Of a stretch of 64,000 nucleotides of DNA, positions 44,698-55,498 are shown one piece after another. Both the position numbers and the translations under genes were made by a program. The DNA comes from Channallabes apus (lineage: Eukaryota; Chordata; Actinopteri; Siluriformes; Clariidae). How positions within the stretch are numbered: the first letter of the stretch is position 1; the number at the start of each line of letters is the position of its first letter. The stretch covers positions 23,603,304 to 23,667,303 of the forward strand of contig CM060114.1 in NCBI GenBank assembly GCA_030522415.1, in the 5' to 3' direction. The notes below the pieces were generated by a model. That model worked only from the letters and a program-made list of their open reading frames with translations. It searched no databases and had not been told where the DNA came from.

Positions 44698-44928
44698 GTG
44701 GAGCGGTGTGGGTCATGTAAATTTTCCCTTTTTTTCATATTTTCCCCGTGGTGTTATTTAAAAAAAAAAGTTTTGCCTTCCAACGCAACAGATTGTCAAC
44801 TTCTTGACCTGCTCAGACCTGTGCTTGCCAGGCCAACGCGTCGTACTTACGCTCTACGTCCCGATGTCCAGTTGCTCGCTGCTTTTTGTTTAAAATATGT
44901 TTCATTGATCATTAGCCATTATCCATAA
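44698..44928 (+). pseudogene. Harbinger transposase N-terminal remnant
   Basis: 76 codons. The segment LLDLLRPVLARPTRRTYALR..VQLLAAF corresponds to the helix-rich start of HARBI1-type proteins, where intact members continue into an ATGTFQ-like block. Here the frame ends after CLKYVSLIISHYP. No catalytic residues remain. The first 25 residues look unrelated. Confidence 0.6.
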
Positions 44929-45049
44929 CTTTAGGGGCTTTTCTTTTGACACGTTTTATTATTATGAAATTTGATTTAGTTAAATGAGAAAATAACCTTG
45001 GGAGTTTCAAACCCCACATCCATTAATTTTTCTGGGTGATTGTAATACG

Positions 45050-45183
45050 TAATACCCCTATCTCACTTATGCGGTTTGACTCGCTGTGAGATGCGGTGTT
45101 ATACCACTAAAACTCGCGCTGAATCATGATGAACCGCACTTACGGCCCCTGCGCGAAACCACGTAGGTGAGATAGGGGTATTA
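45050..45183. mobile_element. Small palindromic MITE inside the Harbinger
   Basis: TAATACCCCTATCTCAC at 45050-45066 is perfectly inverted at 45167-45183. Length is 134 bp and there is no coding capacity. The TAA/TTA borders fit a 3-bp TWA-type target, but this cannot be separated from the palindrome. Confidence 0.65.
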
Positions 45184-45732
45184 AACCTCCACTCTGTCAT
45201 CTCATCGTATTCATTCCATAAGTGTGCTACATTATACAACCCCAACAACTGATATACTTCACATTGTTTCTGATGATGGTGAAGAGTGTTATCAGCTGTT
45301 TGTCCATCAACTATGATTGTATACCCGGTTCGTTTCACCGCCACAGTTTACATGAAAATATTAGCGACAGATTTAATGATTTAATTTATATATTTGTCTA
45401 TTATGGCATGTTATTGATAAACTAACCCATGTTGAAATACACACTATTAAAAGAATTTAGTGCAATGTTTAATTTGCATAGAAAGTGCCGTCTTTCTTAA
45501 CACGGTCATGCAAAAGGAGTGAAAAATCAATTCCTGAGCAACCGATGTCAGCTAATTCAGGACCTTCACTGTAGACAGTGCCTTGTAACGTCGGACGTAA
45601 GAGGCAGCGACTTAAGAATACTTCTAAGAGACAGTTCGAGAAATACACTTAGAAAAGTTATCACTTAACGTAAGATATATCTTAAGCGACTTCTTAACGC
45701 GCGAATAGTGTCCATTATCGAGAAACCGGCCC

Positions 45733-46282
45733 CTGCAGAGACCTGTGTCATTACAATACAATGAAACAATTTTAGATTTAGTTAAAAATGTCCTATTACT
45801 TGGATGACCCTTGCCTTTTTGCATCTGTCTGATCTTATTTCCCTATTTCTTTATCTCCCTCATGTCCTTCATTTGACTGCTTTTGCCAGCTAATGTGGCA
45901 GACATTTGAGTTCGCTACTCAGCCCACACCTACACTTTCATGCCCATTCTGGCTAGAGAACAGTCGGTCTCTTCTTGTTCAGAACTAACTCTCTGGTTAT
46001 AAATCAACTTTTAAAAAAAATAAAAATCTACCAATGATTGTCATTTTGATTGATAACTTTTGTTGTTACAAAAAACAAATCCATAAACAAAACTACTGGT
46101 TGGACTCTAACATCAAGCTATCTGATGTAAAGTTGATTGCAACTTTTGCTTTTTAAAGCTTTTTTAAACGGGAAACTCCAAAAGCAGTGATTTGTTATGG
46201 TTGGTGAGTTTCCTTAACATGTTTCCTAACATTTCTGTGATTGAATATAACTAAGTAACGCTTCCAAATTTCACTCTCTCTT
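45733..46282. other. Non-coding interval
   Basis: No gene or repeat recognised; moderately AT-rich. Its right edge is the CTCTT target copy (46278-46282). Confidence 0.5.
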
Positions 46283-47251
46283 TGTCACATTCTGCTAGAT
46301 GTTGGACTGTGGGCTTGGTGTGGATGCATAGACGCAGAGGGGATGCAGTGAAACACAAGAGTCTTTAATAATAAACAAAAGCCAAACATGAACAAAGGAA
46401 GTTGGCGGGAACATTGGAGCATACTATAAACTCATAAGAAACTAAAACATACACAGACTAGGGATTGCACAAACTGATATACAATACAGACATGGGATAC
46501 AAACTGTACGAGACAAGACACACTAAACAGACTAGAGGACTAAACACAAGGGACTACACATGCAAAGGATAAACACACACAAGACAGGCTTGGCTAGGCC
46601 TACTGCCTGTTCTGCACATTAGCTGCTAAGCTAGCTATTAGCTATTTAGCTATTAAACAGGCTAGTAGCCTGAGACCCAAGGGATGAACAGACAAGGTAC
46701 ACAGCAGACAAGGTATGAAACCGACTAAGAACTCTGAAGGTTAGTTGCTAAACGGGTTAGTACCTAAACAGACTACAAGCTAAGCAGACAAAGAGACTAG
46801 ACAGACTATAATCTAAACATATTAGTAGCACCCTCATTAGTATTTGTACAGACTAAGATCTAGACATGCAAAGGAGGTTACTCACACAAAAGGGTAAACA
46901 CAAAAGGCTAATTCTCCGAGAGGCTAATCCTGCTAGGAGACACAGACACAGCAACATACTAAATTAAGACAAATATAAACTTAACTTAAAAGCTCCAGAA
47001 ACCAAAAGGCCAACTATAATTAAACCAACTGAAACAGAATCAGATAAAACAAAACCCACTTAACAGAACTGAAATTAAATTAATGCTCGACCCAGTTTGC
47101 CAGAACAAACAGGTATTTACAACAATGCTAATGAGCTTCCTCAGTTCAGGTGAGCATCCGCGTCACCTGACTGAGGAGCCTTCTGGGAAACTGAGTCTAC
47201 GAACAAAACTAAAAACTAATAAACACTGCCCTCTAGTGGGCAACCCTCACA
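46283..47251 (-). mobile_element. Solo LTR, 969 bp (same family as 38020-39002, copy 2)
   Basis: Plus strand reads TGTCACATTCTGC ... GGCAACCCTCACA, the reverse complement of the 38-kb copy with indels in the repeat-rich middle. Perfect 5-bp duplication CTCTT (46278-46282 and 47252-47256). The end near 47230 carries GCCCTCTAGTGGGCAACC, inverse of the 38020 start. Confidence 0.88.
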
Positions 47252-48653
47252 CTCTTCCTCTCTTTAACTGATTTAAGTAATCAATATTAATTAAGTAGTC
47301 ATTAAAGTATTTGTTAACTAAACACAAATGTGTACACTAAACATAAATTATTTTTAAATAAACACCAGGTATGCAGTGGTACTGAATACACTTACTGTAA
47401 TATTTTAACAAAAAGTGCAAATCTTCCAGATATAGGTCAATACATTTGTAAGCAATCTACAATGGGAACAGGACACATGGGATATGGTACCATGCAAGGA
47501 AAAGAGGCAATAAAACAATGGAGGCCCAAAAAACTTAAACACAACCACAAATACATTAACACTATAACCATGCAGAGAGCATGCCTTCGTGACTCAGATG
47601 CCGAGGAGGAAAAGGCTGCTGCATCGATGTTAAGGTCCTCTTCCCCAGCCGAGATAGCAACTGCTGTTACCGGAGGAGCGATAGCCAACGTTGGCTGGAT
47701 CACGTATGACTCTTGCCTGCAGGCACACCCAAGCTGCTGCTTGAACACATAATCAAAGGCACAGGAAACTCCCTGGCAGTTTTGCCACCATCCTTCACTG
47801 TCACCCAGACAATGAAACAGGAGCCTGGCCCTTTGAAAACTCCAGCAGACTCTTTGTTCCACTCCCAGCAGTATGTCCAAAATCTGGTTTGGGGCATACA
47901 GTAGCTCAAGGCTAGCCTGCCACCCTGGTTCAGCCTGCACCCTAGTGCTATTCCAGCTGCACCCTAGTGCTATGCTTCTGGTGGCCTTCCATGTGAGCAG
48001 ATATTTGCCAGTTTGTCAGTGCCTCCAATGTCTATAATAAATACCAGCAACTAACTCACAGCAGGGCTTCTTTTACTGGTCCATGGCGCATGCAGACCCT
48101 GGTCCTACATTGCATTAGAATATATCACAGGGCTCCCAGACTTTGGTGGCAAAACTTGCATCCTCACCAAAATGTATTGCTTCTCAAATGCCACCACAAA
48201 AAAAAAAAAGATGGCAGAGCTTATCATCCTCCTTGTGTTTCTCCTTCACTTTAGTTTAATAAATTCTTTAACCCTTTCAGGCTCAAATTAAGTTTTGAGG
48301 ATTTGAGATATTGGATTTGGATCCCATATTGTTTTTGTTGTTGTTCTGCCACTGAAAAGCACTTTGTTACATTGTTTAGGTAGGTGCAAATCTAGTTGCA
48401 AATCTGCAATGCCTGCCTTGAGAGGGTTAAACTCCCCTGTGTCTGTGAGTTTGCTCTTGGGCCACATTAGCTCTGTTCACCGTAACAGAAATATTGAATG
48501 GTGCTTTGACAGAGTTGACACTGGAATGTTACTTTGTTGTTGATCTCTCAAAGGAGTTCTCACAATGACCTCTTTAGGCTTGTGCAATGACCAGGGTAAG
48601 GCCATGCGACATTGTAGAAGACCACATTAAAATCATATTATGTGCTTCTAGTG
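47252..48653. other. Mostly non-coding interval with one long minus ORF
   Basis: Contains the ORF 47437-47940 (next entry), an A run at 48199-48209 and AT-rich sequence. No repeat family recognised. Confidence 0.45.
47437..47940 (-). CDS. Uncharacterised ORF, 167 codons
   Basis: The minus frame is open for 167 codons: an aromatic and Leu-rich start (SLELLYAPNQILDILLGVEQ, GDSEGWWQNCQGVSC), a Ser/Ala-rich acidic middle (ISAGEEDLNIDAAAFSSSAS) and a hydrophobic, possibly membrane-spanning end (VIVLMYLWLCLSFLGLHCFI). The plus strand of the same stretch is also open for over 100 codons, which weakens the case. No family recognised and no splice context clear. Confidence 0.2.
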   Translation of the reverse strand: MQAEPGWQASLELLYAPNQILDILLGVEQRVCWSFQRARLLFHCLGDSEGWWQNCQGVSCAFDYVFKQQLGCACRQESYVIQPTLAIAPPVTAVAISAGEEDLNIDAAAFSSSASESRRHALCMVIVLMYLWLCLSFLGLHCFIASFPCMVPYPMCPVPIVDCLQMY

Positions 48654-49296
48654 TGTAGATGTGGTCATATTTCACTAGTTTTGACGCGTAGCTTTGTCTT
48701 AAAGTTTCACTCACATGACAGAAGTCCGATCTCTTTGTCTCTTGTAGTTTATTTTGTCAGCATCAAAGAATCAACACTTAATACAGTCGTCTTGAGTAAG
48801 TCCACTGTGATTACAGACACCAGTTGCTGCATCTTGCAAATCTCTGACCTTTACAACAACCTATTTGCTGTATCTTGTAAATTACAGTCTTGGCTTAGGT
48901 ATATAACAACACTCTTGTTGTATCTTACATTCCCAGCTTACGTTAGCTTACGGTTACAACAACCTAGTTGCTGTATCTTACATTTTTAGCTTACCGGGAG
49001 CTCTCATTAGCTGACGGTCAAAAGCTTGTGTTTCCGTAGCCTTCCGCATATAAACTGAACTCTCAATCATATGACAGTCACACAAATGCATGTAATAGTA
49101 GAACAACATCACAGACCAACTTACGATTGTCAACTTATGATGCATGACTAAGAAATATAAAGCTTATGGCTTATGTAACAAACTTAATGCTTAATGCTTT
49201 ACTACTGAATAGAACAAGGTAGAACAAATGAAATAACAGCAAATAAAATAAAATAAACACAACAAATTCATAACAAGTGCGATATGGCACTTACCA
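48654..49296 (-). mobile_element. Solo LTR of the BEL/Pao family, with internal tandem expansion
   Basis: Starts TGTAGATGTGG and ends GGCACTTACCA on plus, homologous to the reverse complement of 60124-60648. Perfect 5-bp duplication TAGTG (48649-48653 and 49297-49301). It is about 100 bp longer than the other copies because an ACAACAACCTA-TTGCTGTATCTTA unit is repeated between about 48850 and 48990. Confidence 0.85.
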
Positions 49297-49530
49297 TAGT
49301 GCCTACCCTGTTTATGCCCTGCATGCAGCATGTTATCAGCACATCTATTTCATGTTTAAAGAAGTATATGTAGTATAAATACTGGATTCAATTTCTCACT
49401 TGTTGTATTTGCATCAACCCTCTAGATGCAATGACAATATACTGTAGTAGACGAGTGATAACAGTAATATCTTGGTTTACTCTCATTATACGTACAGAGT
49501 GTATGATCATTTAAAAAAAAATAGTCACAA
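49297..49530. other. Short non-coding interval
   Basis: Nothing recognised between the solo LTR and the 3' end of the L2-B element. Confidence 0.5.
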
Positions 49531-50558
49531 TTCAATTCAATTCATTTTTATTTGTATAGCGCTTTTAACAATTGACATTGTTTCAAAACAGCTTTAAACA
49601 ATCAAAAGAATTATTTAAGTTTGTATGGAATGTGAATGTGTATAAATCAAAATGTTCAGATAGTCCCTGGTGAGCAAGCCCGAGGGCGACAGTGGCAAGG
49701 AAAAACTCCCTGAGATGGTAATAGGAAGAAACCTTGAGAGGAACCAGACTCAACAGGGAACCCATCATGATTTGGGTGAAACAGATAGCAGGAAATTATC
49801 TGCATTTATACAGTGTTAAGTGATAGGTTCAGCTATAATAGTTGATGTTAATTGATGATATAATAGTTGATGTAAAATGGAGTCCAGTAGTTATTGGAGA
49901 CTCAGATAGACTTGTAGAAAGTTCCAGTCCTGAACTGTCGAATTGTCAAGTCCTCAGAGAAACAGCTGACAACACCAGTCGAGGCCAGAACCATCTTCTA
50001 AGTAGAGAGAATCATCCCCAGACACCAGACGCATCCCAAAGAGACACACGGGGCATCCATGCGACTAGACCTCCAACCAGAAACGGGGCACCAGGATGGA
50101 TCAGACAGGTCCGGAGGGCAGAGGGAGTCTGGATCACTGGCAGCTCAGGAACGACATGTGTAGCTCGACAGAGAGAGAGAGAGAGAGAGAAAGAGTGAAA
50201 GGGGAGACAGGGGGAGAGAGGAAAGAGAAAGAGGGGGAGAAAGAGAAGCGGAGGAGAGATTGCAATTAGGTATGGTCACAGTCACAATGTATAATGTGAA
50301 TGTATATTTACTGTAGAGTGCAAGCAGGGACTCCAGCAGGACTAACTATGACAGCATAACTAAAAGGGAGAGCCAGAAGGAAACACAAACATGAGAGCTC
50401 CCTGAGGTGTAAAGCAAACAATCACCTCACCGTCAACAAACCTGAGTGATCAAATGAGACTGAGGAAGACAGCATCTAAACATACCAGTTCACCATAATA
50501 CTCTACGTCCATGAGTCCCCCAGATCTGCTCCTTTACCTTATGGCCAATCTACTGTAT

Positions 50559-51990
50559 TTATAAAAATGCTTGGCTAAATAAATAGGTTTTGAGCTTAGA
50601 CTTAAACATTGATACTGTGTCTGAGTCCCGAACACTATTTGGAAGACTATTCCATAATTTTGGGGCTTTGTAAGAAAAAGCTCTGCCCCCAGCTGTAGTT
50701 TTCATAATACGCGGTACTGACAAGCAGCCTGCATCCTTTGACCGAAGTAGGCGTGGCGGATCGTAAGACACTAGCAGTTCGCTCAGATACTGCGGCGCGA
50801 GACCATTTAATGATTTATATGTCAAGAGTAGTATTTTAAAATCAATGCGAAATTTCACAGGGAGCCAATGTAGTGAAGGTAGGATAGGTGTGATGTGCTC
50901 ATATCTTCTGGTTCTAGTGAGGACTCTCGATTCTGCATTCTGGACTAGCTGAAGCTTGTTTATGCACCTAACTGAACAACCAGACAGTAAGGCATTACAA
51001 TAGTCCAACCTAGAAGTGATAAAAGCATGAACTAGTTTTTCTGCATCGTTTAGCGACAATATATTTCTTATCTTGGCAATATTTCTGAGGTGAAAGAATG
51101 CTATCCTGGTGATATTATCTACATGAGCTTCAAATGAAAGGCTGGAATCTATAATCACGCCGAGGTCTTTTACTGTTGCACTTGATGGAACAGAAAGGCC
51201 ATCTAAAGTTACGGTGTGATCTAAGATTTTACTTCTAGCTGTATGCGGTCCTATGACTAGAACTTCTGTCTTATCCGGATTAAGCAGAAGGAAGTTAATT
51301 AGCATCCAATTTCTTATGTCCTGCACACATTGCTCAACTTTAGTAAGATGGTTTTTCTCATCAGGTTTTATTGAGACGTATAGCGGTGTGTCGTCAGCAT
51401 AACAATGAAAACTAATACCATGCTTACGGATTATGTTGCCCAGAGGAAGCATGTAAAGGGAAAAAAGCAATGGACCTACAACTGAACCCTGCGGAACGCC
51501 AAACTCCATTAGAGAACATGCAGAACAATCACCATTTAAGTCTACATACTGATAATGATCGGTCAAATAGGATCTGAGCCAGGAGAGGGCTGTACCCTTA
51601 ATTCCTACTACATTTTCTAATCTGTGAAGAAGAATAGCCTGATCAATAGTGTAAAAAGCTGCGCCGAGGTCGAGTAATACAAGCATAGTTACACAACCCT
51701 GATCAGAGGCCAATAGGAGGTCATTTACTAATTTAGCGAGTGCTGTTTCTGTGCTGTGATGAGACCTAAATCCTGACTGATACAGTTCATGTATGCCATT
51801 TCTATGTAGATATGAGCATAGCTGCTCTGCTACTATCTTTTCCAGAATCTTAGAGATAAAGGGGAGGTTTGATATCGGCCTGTAATTGGACAGCTGACAG
51901 GGGTCGAGTTCAGGTTTCTTAATTATTGGTTTGATAACTGCTAAGATTTTGGAACATAACCAATGCTGAGTGAGGAATTAATTATTCTCA
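50559..51990 (-). pseudogene. L2-B ORF2, reverse transcriptase and C-terminus
   Basis: From the gypsy insertion the minus strand encodes INSSLSIGYVPKS, a one-base frameshift near 51936, then [59 protein letters not shown] (the usual AFDTID reads AFYTID, so the first catalytic Asp is Tyr), [32 protein letters not shown] and the C-terminal LWNSLPNSVRDSDTV. Loss of the catalytic Asp and the frameshift make this copy inactive. Confidence 0.88.
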
Positions 51991-51997
51991 ACAGCGG

Positions 51998-52700
51998 TGT
52001 AACGCTTGGATTTATAAAACCGCTTGGTTACAAAAAAACGGATTCGGGAATCAAAACTGGGGCTTGAAAACAACACTTCCGGTATTGCGCAATCGCAGCT
52101 GGACAAAACACGACGCGACACAAAACAATTATAATAAATTAAACCAAGTGTATTATACAGACGGAATAAAGAAATAAACAAATACGGTGCACCACAAACC
52201 AATATATACAAAATATATACAAATAGCAAAAGAGTGTGTGCGATGTATGCGGGTGTGTGAGTGTGTGTATGATAGTCCAGTGTCTGAAATATGGCAAAAG
52301 TTATGAAGATGGTGAGTTGGAGAGATGGATCGATCTCACCAAATCACGATGGTAGGTCTGGGAGATCGATAAACGGAATGAGCTGGGTACTGAATGAAAT
52401 TATCAAAGTATAATCCACAATCAGGCTCTCAGTCTCTCTCAATAAGCAGCGCGCTGTCTTCATCTCTCCGTGTCGGCTTCTATGCCGGTTCCGGCTTTAT
52501 GCCGGATCATGTGACCCACGTCACTTCCGGGTTCCCTTGCGACGCGATCGCGCATGCGCGGGAACTTGCCCGGTGACCAAGCCACTGTCAATGGGGAAAA
52601 AGAAACCGCTAGGGCACACCTTCGGCCACAGGTGAGCAGCATTAGCTCCACAACCAATTCCCTGTGTATGAAAACGCCCCTGTTGTGTGGCTGTGCTACA
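51998..52700 (-). repeat. 3' LTR of the gypsy-type element
   Basis: Plus reads TGTAACGCTTGG ... GGCTGTGCTACA. 703 bp, same length as its partner. Confidence 0.93.
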
Positions 52701-53755
52701 TAGACCCCCCCCCCCAAGCCTCCGGCGTCTGAGGAGAATGTCCGCACAAGCACTTTAACTTCGCCACACCGTACTGATCGGCTTTTTGTGGGTATCCCCA
52801 AGACCTTGTGTATTTTTTCGGTCTTTTTCTGGGTTTTATCTCTGCTGGACCCCCCCACTGGGGCGCTCGCCTTGCAGAATCTCTCTTGGCTGTGGAGGAG
52901 GGAGGTCGAGTTTTGACCCAAACCAGTTCTCCCGGTTGAAAGTGCGCTGCTTCCCCCCGGGTATTGTGACATCTGACTTGTCTGGATCTCCGGTGTTCTG
53001 CTCTCTGTTTGCCCTCCTCCATGATAAGTCTATGTCGGGGTGTTGATGTATGTCCTGTCTTGTGTCGGTGGCAAATGCTGCAGGCTCTAGTATAACGCCA
53101 CACGTCCTTCCACACCGTTGGCCACCACGCCACCTCTACTAACCTCAGCATGGTTTTCAGTTGTCCCCAGTGTCCTCCCAGTGGATTGTCGTGGTAATAT
53201 TGAAGAAAAAGTTTTATTAGAGACTGGGGGACAACGAGCTGAAATTTCTCTCCTTTCCTTACCGGTACCCGGCGATATAGCACGCCCTGACGACATTCGA
53301 AGGTGACCCTCTGATCTTGTATGCCTCTTTGATGATCTTTGGAGAGCAGCTTCGTGATCGTTGGGTCGATCTGTTGGGCTCTGCTGATCTCGCTCAGGTC
53401 GCTCGGGAAGCTGGAGGCCTCTTTAGTGGACATGGTGGGTAGACGTGGGGTGTCAGCTCCTTTCAGCGGCGGGGGTGCTCGGGGTATGGCGTGTGAACCT
53501 GGAAAAGGGCGGTCCTCGCGATCTTTCTCTCCCCTAGCGCCACTCTCCACCTGTTGTTCCATGGTGCTCGCCGCTCCTCTTAAACCTCCTTCCACTTTCG
53601 TGTGGATATTCTCCCTGGTTTGCCTCACTGGTTCTTCCTCTGAGATATCAGGGTTCCCCATGAGACAGAGGGCGGGGTGATCATTGGCGGAGTCTCCCAG
53701 GCGTTGCCCCGGCAGCTGTACCGGAGACCTCGGGTTGTCTTCCTCTTCGTCGAGG
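52696..53755 (-). pseudogene. Gypsy gag tail fused to integrase zinc-finger by internal deletion
   Basis: The minus frame from about 53755 (DDDLDEEEDNPRS) continues gag after a one-base shift from the upstream gag ORF. It passes through RENIHTKVEGG and LPTMSTKEASSFPSDL into YYHDNPLGGHWGQLKT and CSICHRHK, a His-His-Cys-Cys integrase zinc finger (H157, H164, C194, C197 counted from 53661). The integrase catalytic core is absent. The frame then reads HFQPGELVWVKTRP, typical of the region after it. Confidence 0.8.
52705..52715 (-). other. Putative polypurine tract
   Basis: Eleven consecutive C on plus (G on minus), four bases from the 3' LTR, where plus-strand DNA synthesis would be primed. Confidence 0.6.
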
Positions 53756-53758
53756 TCG

Positions 53759-54739
53759 TCATCGTATGAATGCTGCCGTGAACGCCTGTTTAAAAGATTG
53801 CCAGTCCTTTACCTTGCCTTTCTCCGTCTTCCACCAACTGAGAGCTGGCCCTCGGAGAACTGTGCCGAGGGTTCCCAGCAGCTCTGCTCGGGTCAGGGGT
53901 CTGATCTCCATGTACTTCTCCGCTTGTTCGATGAAGTTCCTCACCTCAGCTGTCTCTGACGCATCGCAGAAGGCTGGGAACTCCACACCGATGGATGGAT
54001 GAGCATGCAGAGAAGAAGAAGAAGAAGAAAGTGGGGAGGAGAGCAGAGCCGAGGAGTGTGCTGGAACACCCGTAGGAACGTCGTAGCTGGCATGCGTGCT
54101 TGGTAGCTTCACCTTGGCTGTCGCTGTAGTGGTTGGAGTGCTGGGCAGATGTTGTGCAGGAGATGGAGGGGATGCAGGGGTGCAGGCCTGTAACCTGTGT
54201 GTGGTGGGCATACCAGTGAGACGCAGTCTCTTCATCCGGTTTTCCCAGATGACGTCACGGCGTAGAAAACAGTCAACGATGGCTCTCTCCATTTTATCGA
54301 GAGCCTCCTGGCAGTAGCGCTGCAGCCCTTCCAAGCTCACGTCCACTGCGTCACGAAGACTGATTTCCCGGTTGAGACTGCTGTCCAGGGATTGTCTATA
54401 ATCCTGCTCCATGGAGCTCACTTTACCAGTAAGCGCCACCATGTCCATCTTGCATTGATTAAGTTCAGTCTGTAGTGTGTGTACTACCTCAATATCAGAC
54501 CCATGAACAATAAACTCATCATCATCATTATTGTCGTTATCATGGCTATCAGATATAGATAGTGAACTAATCAATGATGTTAATTCAGTTGTAGGGTTAC
54601 GGCGTGTATAAAATGCCTCCTCTACCTCAACCAGCATGTTATTATCTACTACAAAGTCGGCCTTAGCAGCACTACTAGCATTAGCCTTAGCATTAGCTTT
54701 AGCACTAGCATTAGCGTCCATCTTGTTCAGCCACATCAC
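53759..54739 (-). CDS. Gypsy-type gag, N-terminal 326 residues
   Basis: Minus ORF with a repetitive start (ANASAKANAKANAS, from GCTAAN units), an acidic stretch, a predicted coiled region (LQTELNQCKMDMVALTGKVSS), a Pro/Ser/Thr-rich linker and a gag-core block (FIEQAEKYMEIRPLTRAELL, LRGPALSWWKTEKGKVKDWQSFKQAF) near residues 268-320. It ends at a TGA after AAFIR, apparently by a one-base shift. No nucleocapsid CCHC knuckle remains. It would form the particle core if expressed. Confidence 0.8.
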   Translation of the reverse strand: MMWLNKMDANASAKANAKANASSAAKADFVVDNNMLVEVEEAFYTRRNPTTELTSLISSLSISDSHDNDNNDDDEFIVHGSDIEVVHTLQTELNQCKMDMVALTGKVSSMEQDYRQSLDSSLNREISLRDAVDVSLEGLQRYCQEALDKMERAIVDCFLRRDVIWENRMKRLRLTGMPTTHRLQACTPASPPSPAQHLPSTPTTTATAKVKLPSTHASYDVPTGVPAHSSALLSSPLSSSSSSLHAHPSIGVEFPAFCDASETAEVRNFIEQAEKYMEIRPLTRAELLGTLGTVLRGPALSWWKTEKGKVKDWQSFKQAFTAAFIR

Positions 54740-54770
54740 ACAAAACCGGAAAATATCCCAAAATACAGAT

Positions 54771-54788
54771 TCCCCGTACGGGCCACCA
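54771..54788 (-). promoter_or_regulatory. tRNA primer-binding site, tRNA-Ile type
   Basis: Minus strand TGGTGGCCCGTACGGGGA, three bases inside the 5' LTR. It is complementary over 18 bases to the 3' end (with CCA) of vertebrate tRNA-Ile(AAU) as I recall it. Confidence 0.8.
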
Positions 54789-54791
54789 CTA

Positions 54792-55494
54792 TGTAACGCT
54801 TGGATTTATAAAACCGCTTGGTTACAAAAAAACGGATTCGGGAATCAAAACTGGGGCTTGAAAACAACACTTCCGGTATTGCACAATCGCAGCTGGACAA
54901 AACACTATGCGACACAAAACAATTATAATAAATTAAACCAAGTGTATTATACAGACGGAATAAAGAAATAAACAAACACGGTGCACCACAAACCAATATA
55001 TACAAAATATATACAAATAGCAAAAGTGTGTGTGCAATGTATGCAGGTGTGTGAGTGTGTGTATGATAGTCCAGTGTCTGAAATATGGCAAAAGTTATGA
55101 AGATGGTGAGTTGGAGAGATGGATCGATCTCACCAAATGACGATGGTAGGTCTGGGAGATCGATAAACGGAATGAGCTGGGTACTGAATGAAATTATCAA
55201 AGTATAATCCACAATCAGGCTCTCAGTCTCTCTCAATAAGCAGCGCGCTGTCTTCATCTCTCCGTGTCGGCTTCTATGCCGGTTCCGGCTTTATGCCGGA
55301 TCATGTGACCCACGTCACTTCCGGGTTCCCTCGCGACGCGATCGCGCATGCGCGGGAACTTGCCCGGTGACCAAACCACTGTCAATGGGGAAAAAGAAAC
55401 CGCTAGGGCACACCTTCGGCCACAGGTGAGCAGCATTAGCTCCACAACCAATTCCCTGTGTATGAAAACGCCCCTGTTGTGTGGCTGTGCTACA
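54792..55494 (-). repeat. 5' LTR of the gypsy-type element
   Basis: Same 703-bp sequence as 51998-52700. It is bordered outside by GCGG (55495-55498) and inside by TAG and the primer site. Confidence 0.93.
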
Positions 55495-55498
55495 GCGG

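Larger units (their letters stand above)
44260..45732 (+). mobile_element. PIF/Harbinger element, internally deleted
   Basis: Ends GGCCCGGTTTC and, inward from the right, GGGCCGGTTTC, flanked by a 3-bp CTG duplication (44257-44259 and 45733-45735). A short ORF (44698-44928) keeps QLLDLLRPVLARPTRRTYAL and DVQLLAAFCL, which match the N-terminal part of HARBI1-like transposases. The DDE region is absent. A smaller palindromic element sits inside at 45050-45183. Confidence 0.8.
51994..55498 (-). mobile_element. Ty3/gypsy-type LTR retrotransposon, internally deleted, inserted in L2-B
   Basis: Two 703-bp LTRs (51998-52700 and 54792-55494) differ at about ten sites by eye. Target duplication GCGG lies at 51994-51997 and 55495-55498. 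The 18-base primer site at 54771-54788 and a purine run at 52705-52715 fix the orientation as minus. The 2.1-kb interior keeps part of gag and a piece of integrase only; protease, reverse transcriptase, RNase H and the integrase core are missing. Confidence 0.92.

Noticed and set aside
53087..53959. Plus-strand ORFs across the gypsy interior
   Set aside because: Antisense to gag and the integrase zinc-finger, whose motifs are on the minus strand.
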